Positions 12,108 through 23,335 of a DNA stretch of 64,000 nt are shown piece by piece; positions within the stretch are counted from its first letter, which is position 1, and each line of letters begins with the position of its first letter. A program made the position numbers and the translations under genes. The notes below the pieces were generated by a model, which was not told the DNA's origin, made no database searches, and was given only the letters and a program-made list of their open reading frames with translations. The stretch is from Sphagnum compactum (Eukaryota; Bryophyta; Sphagnopsida; Sphagnales): assembly GCA_965153455.1 (NCBI GenBank), contig OZ234493.1, forward strand, positions 5,952,001 through 6,016,000, read 5' to 3'.

Positions 12108-15100
12108 TCACATGTTGACATCCTTCCCTGTACCTGACTTGTCCCACAGCAATTCAGAGGTATTGTTATCATCTTCTGGCAGCATCACTGCAGCTCCATT
12201 TTCTGCAGCAAGTAGTGGATCAGACACACCACTCTCTTTTACCTGCTTCACCCCAATGATTCCCAAAATATCCCAGCACAGCAAATTTCAAAATCCCTCA
12301 CCAATGAGGACCCTGCTAGAGACAACTGCTATAGAGAGTGACGAAGAAAACAAAACATTTCTGATAATTTCACATGGTAAAGACTTGAGACCCCATAGAT
12401 TGCATTTTAGTGCATCTGTGCAAGGAAAACCGTAAGGATTCTGGTAAACCACGAACAAATTACCTGCAAAGATGTAGCTGTATTGTCCTGAGCCTTTTGC
12501 TGACTTTCCAGAATACAGGCATGACTATAAAGTCCCATTCCAGACAATGCAATGAGAATCCCACATACATTGCGCCAACTGAAAGGATTGTTGAGTACAA
12601 GGTATCCAAGGGCCAAAATCAGGCATGTCTTCAGATGCCCCAGTACTTGATATGTAACTGCAGATGTCTTTCCAATCACCAAAAAAGTGCTAAAGTTGAC
12701 CGAAACTGAAATCATACATGACAGTACAATGAACATCTGTCATCCACACAGACAACACCAGGCATTCGAGAAGTTGAGAATTGAGCCCAATCAGATGACA
12801 CAAAGTATTCCAGGAAACCTCAGATATTAAACCACAAAAAGGAATCCAGAACTCAAGCCACATATACCAAGAAGTTGTCTAAATGGACACAAGATGGGAA
12901 ACTCACCAAGATATAAGAAGTGTAGTCAAAAGCAAACACATTCTTTTTGGTCAAAGCAGCATCCAGAAAAGGCCCTGTGATAAACAAGGTCACTGCTTGG
13001 TATGGGCAAGACTGGTACAGCAGCTGCGTGGATGACAGCTTGAAATGCTTTTGAATTTTGTTGGTCATCTGGAAAAAGGAGCAGTTAAGAAAAGAACCCT
13101 AAAAAGAAGTCATATAGGATAAGATGAATCTGGTAGCTCATATAATGAGTATAGAGTACTCAATAGCATCAAGCCAGTAGGCCAAGGGTCACAGGAACCA
13201 CCGAATTGAAGATGTTGCCCATGATAACAAATATAGCTAAGATGGAAGTCACCAAAATGGTCACACAATGTGTGGAATCTTAGGGGCTATTGGGTCCTTT
13301 GGAAAAAACCAGGTGAGCACATTGCCTCTATTAAAATGTGTACCATCAGAAAAAAAAAGAGGACACTAAGAGTGCTTGCTCAGGAAACCCTGGTATCCTT
13401 CATCCTCTAAGGCTACATAAGAAAGGATACAATTTGTGCCACACATGTAGTCATGACAGCTAATATAGCAACAATGGAGCCCAGCACATTAAGTTGCAAA
13501 TCAGTGACAGTTGCAATACCCACACCCACCAATAGTGTCATAAGTGAGAGCTGAATTCTTTGGCTGCAACAAGACAGTTCATTAAGCACTGTACTGCAAG
13601 GACATACAACTGAAATCTATGGATCAGCAGGGTTGTCAATTTATTTCACCTTAGTGGTTTGCTAATTTTTGTCCAAAGTGTGAGAGCCAAGTGATAGACC
13701 ATACAGAAGACTTAGTGACAATGTCAGCTAGCAGTCCAGAGAAATAGCTAATAAAAAGCCAACAGTATCCTCTCAAGCTGCAACAAGATTGTAAGGGTAA
13801 GCTTCATTTCATTATAGCTTGCCCCTGTACAAGCAAAAAATAAGCAAGAAATTTCAAAGGAGAGTGTATCTTTGCAGCCATCAAAATCCAAGGGGTTCAA
13901 CAGATTGCAACATCATAATGTGGCTCAAGGAAGCCGTCCCTTGAAATCTTAGACCCCACTTGAAAAGATCGATGAAGTTGCAGAGAAATCTCCACAACAA
14001 CAATTAAAGGTAACACGACAATGAGTGCAGTCATAACCTCATGAGAGTCGCTCACAAAGTGACAGACCATCACCTTCATCACGAACGGCAGTGACGAGCT
14101 GCCATGACTACCCACTGAGTTCATCAGCTCCCAACAGTGGGTGTAGATAAGCATATAATAATCTTCCCAAAAAACTTGGGCAAACCATTATACACTATCT
14201 GCGTCCTGAGTTTCTGTTGCCTTTCCGGAAGCAATGGGAAGACTCAGACGTGATGTTGGCTAGCACTCAAGAGACATTGCTAATCAAAAAAGTCAACAGT
14301 ATCCTCATTCAAGCTGCAACAAGCTTCTGAAGGAAAGAGCTTTTATTTCATTTTAGCATGTCCCTGTATATGCAAGCATCTATGCCTAAAGGACATAGAA
14401 GCCTATATAAAGGGTAGTGGTTGGGCCCTCCTGCACCCTGAACATATCCTTTAAGACCCCACTTGAAAACTGAAAAATGGTTATGAAAAACATATGCCTG
14501 CTAATTACAGGTTCAATGCTTACAACAAACAATCCCAAAAAGCATAACTGTGAGATTGTGGACAAAACTCCACAACAAAACTTGAAGGTAACATAATGAT
14601 GAGTGCAGTCATAACCCTATGACTGTCACTCACAAAGTATTAGACCATCACCTTCATCATGAATAGCAGTGACAAGCTGCAAAAACTACCCCACTCACTT
14701 CAACAGCTCCTGATGGTGGGTGTGGATAGGTGTATAATGTCCTGCCCAAAATTTTGGGTAAACCATGTAATATAAACATTTGCATACTGAGTTTCTGTCA
14801 TATTTCCACAGGCAACAGGAAGATTCAGTCAAACAGTGCAAAAAGAGGAGCAGGGAGTGAGAGTACCTGAACTGCTTGCCAAAGAAAAAAGTTTCAAGAA
14901 ACACTGTGCAGGGAATAATTGCAAGTTTAGACATCTGCAAAATTGGTTGGCCACAGGGTTAAGGCTTACAATCAGCAACAGAGATAATTCAGTCTCTCAA
15001 GTGTGGCCTCAGGATGGGAAGAAGATAACAATCCATATCAATCATATCAATGCCTAGAACTCCAAGAAACAAATGGCTTACTCAAATGGGAGTGTGTACA

Positions 15101-15746
15101 CTGTTACCTGATAGAAACCAACAGAGTTGAAACCCAGGCATAAGTTCAGAAGGCCAATGGAAATGCCATTGAGAATGCCAAAGCCCATGATCACTGTGCG
15201 GGAGTCAAATGGCTTGTTCTCAAACAGGTGAATCCATTGTGCAACATGAAGTGAGCAAAAAGTCACTATTAAGTGCCAACTTGTCAATGTTGTTGCTGGA
15301 TGACAAGAAACAATGGCAATGGTCAGAATCCCAGCTATGACGATGTTCTTGCAGAGCATGGGATTCCAAAGTTTTTCTTTTTGTAAGTTCAGAAAGTGTT
15401 TCGGGACATGAAGACTAAAGGTATTAGGGTTTTCAAACAAGCTGCCTAGCATTGTAGCCAGTCTTCCAGAACAGAGAGCCAAATAGAACTAAAAATAAGA
15501 TCAATCTGTATTGGATCTGACCATATGGACTTTGCAGTACTAGCCGAGGAGTGTTTGTGCAACAAGATCTAAACAACGAGGAACAGCACAATTTCCACGG
15601 CAAAAGGCAGGGGAAAGGTTACCAAAAGTGAATCCGAGAGTGCTGATGAGAGCCTTGTTGCAAATGACAATTGCTACCGATGATATCACCGACAGACATA
15701 ACGCTCCCACAGTTCCCAGCTGAGAACGACCTGAAGCTTCTGCCAT
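12108..15746 (-). CDS. UXT: UDP-xylose-type nucleotide sugar transporter (NST-KT/UXT family), 360 aa
   Basis: Seven exons on the minus strand, listed 5' to 3': 15623-15746, 15108-15295, 14867-14934, 13431-13563, 12907-13068, 12464-12736 and 12108-12242. They total 1083 nt, every junction is GT-AG, and every phase matches. The product begins MAEASGRSQLGTVGALCLS and carries SIVICNKAL-like (AIVICNKALISTLGF), LTSWHLIVTFCSLHVA, GILNGISIGLLNL, GFNSVGFYQMSKLAIIPCT, GVGIATVTDLQLN, STQLLYQSCPYQ, and NFSTFLVIGK followed by VTYQVLGHLKTC. These are diagnostic of plant KT-group Golgi transporters, which move UDP-xylose or related sugars into the Golgi lumen for wall polysaccharide synthesis. About ten membrane spans are expected, and the hydrophilic C-terminus (SDPLLAAENG) is cytosolic by analogy. 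An in-frame upstream ATG at 15914 would add 56 mostly acidic residues. Intron 3 (1.3 kb) holds two tandem copies of the dispersed repeat. Confidence 0.93.
13717..14830 (-). repeat. dispersed repeat family, copies B and C as a tandem pair of about 532 bp
   Basis: Two diverged direct copies lie in intron 3 of the transporter gene. The word GCTAGC at 13727 recurs at 14259, a spacing of 532 bp. Both units continue with CAACAGTATCCT, CAAGCTGCAACAAG, GACCCCACTTGAAAA, GAGTGCAGTCATAACC, CAGACCATCACCTTCATCA or its variant, and TTCATCAGCTCC or its variant. The second half of each unit is the part shared with copies elsewhere in the window. Confidence 0.8.
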
Positions 15747-15997
15747 GTCTTTCAAACTCTTCAACGCCAAAACGTTCCAAAAATCGCAATGGTCGTCTTC
15801 CTCGTCCTCTTCTTGTTCTTGTTCGTCTTGACGCAACCAGAAAAGATGTGCGGTACCGTCACTCCTTCTTCTTTGCAATACTTCGCCAAAACTTCTTGCA
15901 CTGTCTGCCTCCAAACACTATTTTCTCGCACTCGCTCCAAACAATAATTCCAGCACTTGCTCTAGGACAAATGCGATAAAACAAAAAAGGAAACCAA

Positions 15998-16036
15998 ACG
16001 AAGAAGCAGAAGAAGAAGAAGAAGAAGAAGAAGAAG
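15998..16036. repeat. (GAA)n microsatellite upstream of the transporter gene
   Basis: About eleven GAA units with GCA interruptions. Read on the minus strand they form a CTT-rich pyrimidine tract in the probable 5' UTR or core promoter of the transporter gene. Confidence 0.9.
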
Positions 16037-16439
16037 CAGCCTGGAGCTCACATACGCAGAAAGGGAAGCAAAGTGCAAGGAAACAAGAAGACAGCAAAGA
16101 AAACCAAAGAAAACACTTTCTTCGTGAAAAAAACGATGCAATGCTCCAGCGGCAATAGGTACCCCGGGAGTAAAACACGCGCAGTAGTAGTGGAACGTGC
16201 TTCGCGTTCACCTCCGGTACAACCAAAAACAAAAAGAAAAACCGGAAATCAAAGAATACATAATAACGTGCAAGCAGACTGCCAGCGGATCTAGAACGCA
16301 GCAGCAGTAGACGTGGTAATTACTACTAGAACCGCAGCAGACGTCGTAGCACGATGTGCAACAAACGTGGGAAGCAGCAGCGAGGCACGGGCCCATGCAA
16401 AAACACTCGCCGTTGCGCAGCAACCAGAAGACATTGCAA

Positions 16440-16740
16440 GGGGGGGGCCTTTTACATATCCTCCGGTTCTAAATAGGACCGGGTTTCTATGTTCGCACTT
16501 CGGCTGCTCCTGCTCCGGCGGGCATATATATCCACCCCCAAAGGTTTGAGGCGGGGAGACCTATGATTCAATAAGTAGGTGTCCTGAATATTCTCAAAAG
16601 GAGGGCCTATGTGTAGGCTAACGCCTGAGACATTAATGGAATAAGGGCCTGTGAGAGGTTGCTGGCTGGTACCTTCCGCTGGTGAGAAGATCCCGCTTGC
16701 TGAAAACAGGTTTCTTCGGGCAAGCAAGGGAGCTGAAAAT
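16440..16740. other. GC-richer segment between divergent genes, origin unclear
   Basis: Composition differs from the flanks, beginning at a GGGGGGG run and containing CTGCTCCTGCTCCGGCGGGC and CCCCCAAAGG. A 91-codon open frame runs along it on the minus strand (16452-16727) without a recognisable domain. The style resembles plant organellar DNA, but I cannot match it, so a nuclear insertion of organelle DNA is only a possibility. Confidence 0.3.
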
Positions 16741-16924
16741 ACAAAGGAAAAATCCAGGCAGTGCTTTACGTAGGCATAATACCCAATCCTAATTTATAGT
16801 TTTTACTCGAACCTTGGCCCAGGTAAAGAAAGTGGGGGGTAAAAATGCTTCATTATGTGGGACCGATAAGCATAAGAGGCAACAATACAATCAATAATTG
16901 ACGATTTTGTGAAGCGCAAACATC

Positions 16925-16982
16925 AAACCCTAAGCTAATTATTAGTGAGTTCGGACTAAGCCCTAAAACCCCGAAACCCTAA
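16925..16982 (+). promoter_or_regulatory. telo-box cluster in the eS12 promoter
   Basis: AAACCCTAA occurs at 16925 and again at 16974, with AAGCCCTAAAACCCC between them. AAACCCTA telo-boxes are a known feature of plant promoters of translation-machinery genes. These lie about 190-250 bp upstream of the eS12 start codon, which suits a proximal promoter element. Confidence 0.75.
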
Positions 16983-17173
16983 AACCAACCCACCCGCACA
17001 CGAGTGCTTCGTTTCGTCACCCGCCGTTGCGCAGCCGCATCTCGCCGCACAGCCGCATCTCGTCGCAGCCCCGACAGTGGTGCGCGTTTCCGCGACTCCA
17101 GTGTCCTCTTCTCGTCCTCCTCTGCAATAGCTCCTCCTTGGTCACAAAGGTCGAGTTCCGAGTCTTGATACTA

Positions 17174-18462
17174 ATGGCGGATGGGTATGTATGTTGCTTC
17201 CTTCTTGCGTTCTGTGGCACTTACAGGGCAGAAATTAGGCTTTGTGTATATGCTATTAATCTTCAGATGAGATTGGAAGAGTGGAGTATCTGAATTTTGT
17301 TGGAATTCGGAGAACCTCATGTTTGTGTTCTATTGTGGCAAAAAATCTTTTTGAGTGCTGTTGAAGAAGCTCATCTTTTTTTATGTGGCTAACATTTTTT
17401 TTGACTTGAAATGCTGCTGCAGAGAGGAGCCTGTTGCAGATGTTTCAGCCGAGAAGCCAGCAGTTGCGGCTGAGCCTGTATTGGGAGAGCCCATGGATAT
17501 CTTGACTGGTCTGCAACTTGTGTTGAAGAAGTCCTTGGCCCATGATGGGCTTGCAAGGGGCCTTCACGAGGCTGCAAAGGCTATTGAGAAGCATGCTGCT
17601 CAGCTGTGTGTCTTGGCTGAGGATTGCAACCAGCCAGATTACTCTAAGCTGGTCCAAGCGCTCTGCTCAGAGCACAATGTCAACCTCATCTCTGTGCCCA
17701 GTGCTAAGAAGCTAGGAGAGTGGGTTGGGGTAAGCGTCTTTAATTTTGCATGGCATTTTCGGTTTCTGGAAGCCTACATCCTGTTGAGAAATTTTGCAAC
17801 TTACTTGTCTCGTCATTGAAGAAGAAGAAGGGAACTCATAGTCGAGGATGATGGTTGTTTCTGGGAGTAGAAAAATGCCAGAGAAACATGTGGAGTAGAA
17901 ATAATTATTGTTGCTGAGTAGTATTGGAGGAGACTGTTTTTGAAATAGAGAAGGTAACAAGGGATTGGGGTTACAGTGGGAGTCCTGTGACAGAGTTGTC
18001 ATCCCTTGGTTTGTATATGTAGAAAATGGAACCTCAATTGTGTTGTGGATAATGTGCAGCTTTGCAAGATTGATTCAGAGGGCAAGGCTCGCAAGGTGGT
18101 GGGCTGTTCTTGTGTAGTTGTGAAGGTATGAATTTCTCTGACATGGTTTGACAGTCATCCATCTGTGTTGGTAACACTAGCTCGCTTTAAAAGTGTGGAA
18201 TCTTTTTCCCCCTATTTTTTAAGAGCTTGTCATGCTTTTTGTGTTCATTGATTTCTGGTCTTAATATTGGATTCTGTTCAGGGAACAGTATCACAGGATA
18301 AGAAAAGTGATTCATCAGGTTATGAGAATATTGTTTGTAGCTGGCACTCATGATTCACATTATGAATTGGCCATACTTGCTGGTTAATTGACTTGTTGTC
18401 AGGACTATGGTGAGGAGACGGAAGGACTGAATGTCGTTCAGGAATATGTCAAGAGCCATTGA
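17174..18462 (+). CDS. RPS12: 40S ribosomal protein S12 (eS12), 147 aa
   Basis: Four exons: 17174-17184, 17423-17729, 18060-18125 and 18403-18462, totalling 444 nt with matching phases. The first exon encodes only MADG less one base, and is chosen because ATGGCGGATGG is followed by the donor GTATGT and joins exon 2 in frame to give [12 protein letters not shown]. The body contains [89 protein letters not shown] and the C-terminus VVQEYVKSH. This is the eukaryotic cytosolic small-subunit protein eS12 (L7Ae/L30e fold), unrelated to bacterial or plastid uS12. Telo-boxes lie upstream. The gene is complete, with no broken or missing parts. Confidence 0.97.
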
Positions 18463-20825
18463 GACAGCGTGTTCCTAGCGTGGGATTTTTTTTAAGCCTA
18501 ATTTGGTTTTGAAAGGTGTATTCATGAATCTACAATGTTGACCTGTTTTTTCATTTCTACTCACATCCAGACTTTTGGATTTGGTGAGGTCGAACAGTAT
18601 GGCACATTTTTTTAGTAAGTTCAAGAGGTTTTTGAATCAAAGCTGAGGGCCAATACAGCAAGAGGGATTTATGTACACTATCTGTCCCATTGCTGAAATT
18701 CATTGGCAAGTGATCAACTAGTGGTTGATCTCATCTTTATGCATGCATGTGAAGTTGAATTGGTCTTCATTTTGAGTCAGCAAATTCCTCTGTGGCTTCT
18801 GGTGTTTTGTTAGCTTATATTGACTCATCTGCTAAAACTCACAGCTATCAATTTGCTGAACAAGATGTGACATAGATGTGATGATGTAACCTGAGACAGC
18901 ATTGCCTTCCAGAAGTTGAACAGAAACTCTAAATTTGAATTTTTGTGTGTTTGTTTGACTAAAGTTTTGAGCAGATTACTCTGTATGCACTTGAAGAAGC
19001 TGATGTTGCCAGTCGGGTTGTAATGTTAGCTAGTCACCACAATTCCTGGTGATGGTTTGGTTCCACAATTCCACAGTTATATCCATATTTGCAAGAAGCT
19101 ATGACTCATTTGTCATGTTTATTTTAGTTTTGGTGGAAGTGAGTTTTACTTCAAAGTGATACTGTGAGGTTTCCACAACATCTCACAGATATGTGACATG
19201 ACAAAGAGTTATGCACTTGGAGTTTGGCAGTGGACAAATTGTCATAACAATGTGAAACCAAAGGGTGACACTTGAACATAAGCATTGTACAAATGGTTGG
19301 ACATGTGATATAAGTAGTGATAACATCATTTATTGAGCGAAATTACTTAGTACCTGGAAAAATCCCCATCTTGCCCAGATTTACATCAAACTGGTTTTTT
19401 CACCATCTTTAGATCTTTGGTTGTCTGGCATCGGTGTTTTCTTTTAGCAATTTTGTGATTGTAGCCAAAGTTGCAAATGTCCAAAAACAGATTCTGCATG
19501 GATTGGCAACACAATTTGTGGAAAATTGCCAAAACAGTAGCCAGTTTTCATAAATGTTGTCACACTCAACCAAAGCAAAAAAAAGCCCTTGAAATCTGTT
19601 GAATATTTTCTTTGAAAAAAAGTTGTGACAGAATATTCCATTAAAAAGAAGTGTACCCTCCGTGCATAAATTTGCCACAAAAAACAACATGTTATCACAC
19701 CTGCACGTTTGGTGTGAATTTTGAAATACATGAGTTAAAGGCAAATCAATATGTTAAAACCAACAATGGTGAAATGCTTGGTGATAAAAGTAATCATCTT
19801 TTCAACCAAGTCATCAAGAAAATTATTCTGAACAAAGGGTATTTCAAGAACTCTATTCCATATTTTGCCTGATCAAGGCAACCTCAGAAAGATCAGACCT
19901 TACCCTACGATTCCACTGGAACACAGCATGCCATAACCATTTCTAGTTCAGTAATTGTAAAGCCCTATTCTATCTATAGCTTGACCAAGGCGATCTCTAC
20001 AAGATCCACTTACTCTATACTTCCAAAAACCCCAGATGCCATAAACATTCCATGTACCATGGTAGTTCAGTTTTATATCAGAGAGAAACATCAACCTGTT
20101 GCCAACTGCAAATGCATTTATGCCAGCAGGAACTTTGTGAGTAGGATGTTCACTGCCCTGCTGTGGTTCAGGAAAGAATTAAGGATCACCAGGAAGTGCA
20201 TGAGCATTCTAATCTTGTTCTTGCAAGTCAAAATCACCAATCAACCTAAAATATAGCTAGCAAGCTCAGATATTCACAGTTGCACTTATTCTCACCATGG
20301 GACTGTATAGATACTTTGTGCGTAGGTCAAATTTTGTCAATCGCATCTTCCATCTCAGAAAATAGAACACATCAGATTCCAAGGTTCATTGATCAGCCAT
20401 TGAATTCTAGGATTGTTCTCATATCTATGAGAAGTGCAAAGAAACCCCACAATAACACTTTAAAGATAACCATTGGGTCAATTCCAGGAAACCAAAACCA
20501 CCACAACATGGATGACTGACGTCATAACCTTATGATTGTCACTCACAAAGTATCAAATCATTACCTGGACAAAGAATAGCAGTGACTAGCTGCCATGACT
20601 CTCCACCTGACTTCATCAGCTTCTCACAGTGGATGTAGACGAGTATATAACATTGTCCTCACTAAAAGAAATTCCAAGATGGATTCTCTACCAACATGGT
20701 CAACTTTTCAAGGAGATACACATTTCCAACTTACTCTTGTTTTCTTTCTTTATCATTGGCACTGCTATTCATGTCAAAAGCAGGACCAGGACAAACATAA
20801 TAGAACACTTAGAAATTTATTGATT
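18463..20825. other. convergent intergenic region between eS12 and the DUF4864-like gene
   Basis: The first several hundred bases are probably the eS12 3' UTR and flank. No coding signature was found on either strand in 18.5-20.4 kb. Copy D of the dispersed repeat occupies about 20.43-20.66 kb, within or just beyond the 3' UTR of the minus-strand gene that stops at 20826. Confidence 0.6.
20430..20660 (-). repeat. dispersed repeat family, copy D
   Basis: In this orientation it shares GTCATAACCTTATGATTGTC, ACTCACAAAGTAT, ATAGCAGTGAC, AGCTGCCATGACT, GACTTCATCAGCT and GTGGATGTAGA with copies B and C. It lies within 170 bp of the stop codon of the neighbouring minus-strand gene. Confidence 0.75.
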
Positions 20826-22427
20826 TTACACATTGGCATAATCTCCTACTCGCAATCCAACAACCATCCAACAATCCTTGAAGGCCCCACTTTGAACCTG
20901 CAAGAATATCCAACCAATGCAAAACTTTGTTCTCATTCTCCATTGTCAAGCTTCTAACCCTGCAGGTTGGGTCCAAATTTTCTGTACTTCCTAAATGATC
21001 ATGCTGTTGTATGTTTTTGGATGGTCATGAGGTTCAAACATGATCTTGCATGCCCAGAGTACACAAAAATGTTACTAGATCATGGAGGATCACCAAAAGA
21101 TATTGTTAATAGCACTTGCAAATGAGCAACTTCATGAGGAACTTTACCTTCTCAAGACAAAATGTGAAAACCCTGCTCAGTACATCCCCTTGCTCTGAAT
21201 GAGATGCCACTCTCACAGCCTGCAACCCCCTTTTATCTTGTGGTCCATGGAATATGAGTGGAGATGCAATCTGATGAAAAGCCCATTAATCCAATATCAG
21301 GGAACAATGCATCCTCACTGTCATTATGTTTTCCATCAGGAATGTCAAACAACATGCTGTTCAGTGCAGGAAAAAACTGCAATACTTTGCTCATGGAGAG
21401 AAAAGAAGTACCTCCCACTGTGAACAATTGATCAGGGGTGAATACATGGGTTGCCTGAGAACATTGCCAAATTCCTCCAGGCTTAGATATCTCTCTGCTG
21501 CATCCCAAGCCCTTGCAGCATTTATGGTTCCTCTCACCTGCACTGAAAAAGACTTCCTTTTAACCACAGCTGAAGTTGCATTGCAAAGACTTAAACACGG
21601 GGTTAAGTGTTTCTTGGAACCCAAGACAATACTTTAAAACCCTTGAGATTAAAAAACCCTCATGAAAGCTTCAATCCTCAACCCGAATAGAGATGTGTTA
21701 TATCTACCATGGTTAAGCAGTAACTAAGTGCCAGACAGATGGACTCTTGTTCGTCAAGAATGTGATTCCCATACCTGACCAGCAAGTATCTCATCAACAC
21801 GGGCAGGCATGGCAAAGGCAAATGCAGTTTTGATACCACTGTTCTCCTCAGGCCAGTCATTCCGCATCAACGCATCCATCTAAAGGAAAACCAAGAAAGG
21901 ATATGGTTATCAAGATTCTCAGTCATATGATAAGCAACATTCTAAACAAACCTATCATTGGGATATCATACAGTAGGCAGAATGCTATGGAAAACTGATC
22001 TATATGCTCCCAAACTGCTGCAAAATTGAGTTCCTCAAGGATTGAAGATTTTAAGCTTGGCCTTGTTGCAAACTGATGACATAACCTAATTTACTTCTTG
22101 AACCACGAAACATGTGCAATAGAATGACTACGTGCATTGTGCATCTTATTCTTGGTGAAACACCAAACCCTAAATTCGGAACATTGCCCTTTCTTCACCT
22201 GATATTAAATGCCAGGAAAACGAATCCTACATTCTGAAACCCTAATCCCAGAGAAGTCAGGTAGGAGAGAGAGATTGTGTGTGTGGGTGTGTGGGTGTGT
22301 GTAGGGCCAACATCAAAACCTGAACCCTAACAACAGTGGTTGGGGGCATCAGTGCAGTCGGATTCCGTCCCTCCAATGGCCATAGCTGCTTGGTCGTATT
22401 CACGTACTGCATAAACTCCGCCAGCAT
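20826..22427 (-). CDS. DUF4864-like protein, at least 185 aa
   Basis: Six exons on the minus strand, 5' to 3': 22320-22427 (5' limit uncertain), 21775-21879, 21412-21537, 21319-21376, 21148-21236 and 20826-20897. They total 558 nt with all phases consistent; the small 58-nt exon joins the next by the acceptor CCACAAG. The product has PTTVVRVQMDALMRNDWPE, GIKTAFAFAMPARVDE, AERYLSLEEFGNVL, MYSPLINCSQWE, NKRGLQAVRVA, SRVFTFCLEK and FKDCWMVVGLRVGDY before the stop. This order matches the DUF4864 domain as I recall it from plant and cyanobacterial proteins, whose function is unknown. The frame stays open upstream of ATG 22427 through an acidic run to an acceptor at 22502, so the true start may be in an upstream exon. 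The first donor (CAG|GTTTTG) is weak. Confidence 0.8.
22261..22303. repeat. imperfect (GT)n tract at the first intron donor side
   Basis: GTGTGTGTGGGTGTGTGGGTGTGTG lies about 20 bp inside the proposed first intron of the DUF4864-like gene. Confidence 0.85.
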
Positions 22428-22625
22428 TGAATCCCCCGTCCTCGCCCCTTCCTCGCTACTACTTCCTTCTTCTTCTTCATCGTCACAACCCGCATTACCC
22501 CCTGGAAACCGTCAGCAACGAACTCACAGTGTGCACACACCTCGCGGCAAAAATAATTCAGAAAAAATTAAAAATTAAAAATTTAATCTTCCAAATGATG
22601 AAAAGGGGGAGAGAGGGAGAACCAC

Positions 22626-22836
22626 AGCCAGCCAGTGCGAGCACGTGAGACCGAAGCCGTTGCCGCTGAATTGCTCTAACTTTGCGAAAACTGGACGAAA
22701 AACAAAAAGAAAAAAGCGCAATCGGACTACTACAGCTGCTACAGCTTCTGGAAGAAGCAAATAAGGGAGATTCCGAGCTCAATTTCCATGCGAATTTCGA
22801 AGCAACAGAGCAAGAGCAGGCCATTGCCTGCGCCAT
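22626..22836 (-). CDS. candidate first exon of the DUF4864-like gene (plastid transit peptide)
   Basis: On the minus strand ATG 22836 opens a frame beginning MAQAMACSCSVASKFAWKL that is rich in Ser, Ala, Cys and Arg and poor in acidic residues, as in a chloroplast transit peptide. Ending at 22626 with the weak donor GGCT|GTGGTT, it would join the acceptor TTTCCAG at 22502 in phase and extend the next gene to 280 aa. The donor is poor and a Ser-rich frame could arise from low-complexity DNA, so this is an inference. Confidence 0.35.
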
Positions 22837-22909
22837 AGCTGCGACCAAAAACAAAGAAGCAACAATTGACGCTGCACAAGCTCCATCAAACGCAGTTTCC
22901 TTCTTGGGA

Positions 22910-23335
22910 TCGTGACGGTCCAGATCTCGCATCCAGATCTTCTCAACGCTCCAGATCGTCCACCCAAACCCTAATCTCAAGTAGGTAAATAAATATCTTA
23001 TCCAAAGATGAAATTCTAATCGGACGGTCAAAAGCTTCCTATCGCAGAACTTCTCAACCCAATGGACGGTCATGACTTTCCCTCTAATCGCAAACGGTCA
23101 AGCTCTAGAATCTCCGACTGCGTCTATTCACATTTTACGAATTCGGTGAATAATGAACGGCTCAGATTTAGGGCAAATCACAATTGGACGGTCAAAAAAC
23201 ACAGTCAGAAACCGACCTGTTCTTTACGGGGAAATTTCTGCCTACGTTATTTTCTTAAGGTAAATCGACCGCTGTAAACCGACGGCCGAGATCCATGAGA
23301 TTAGAAGATTGGATGGTCGGATATATTCGCCTGAT
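22910..23335. promoter_or_regulatory. cluster of ACGGTC / CAGATC words upstream of a minus-strand gene
   Basis: GACGGTC or close variants (ACGGTC, ACGGCTC, ATGGTCGG) occur around 22913, 23026, 23064, 23092, 23157, 23186 and 23310, often near AGATC or TCTCAAC. Their density is far above the surroundings. They could be regulatory sites for the DUF4864-like gene or remnants of a tandem array; no bound factor can be named. Confidence 0.4.

Noticed and set aside
15918-16232. A 104-codon minus-strand frame with poly-Ser
   Set aside because: Produced by the GAA/CTT repeat in the transporter gene's upstream region.
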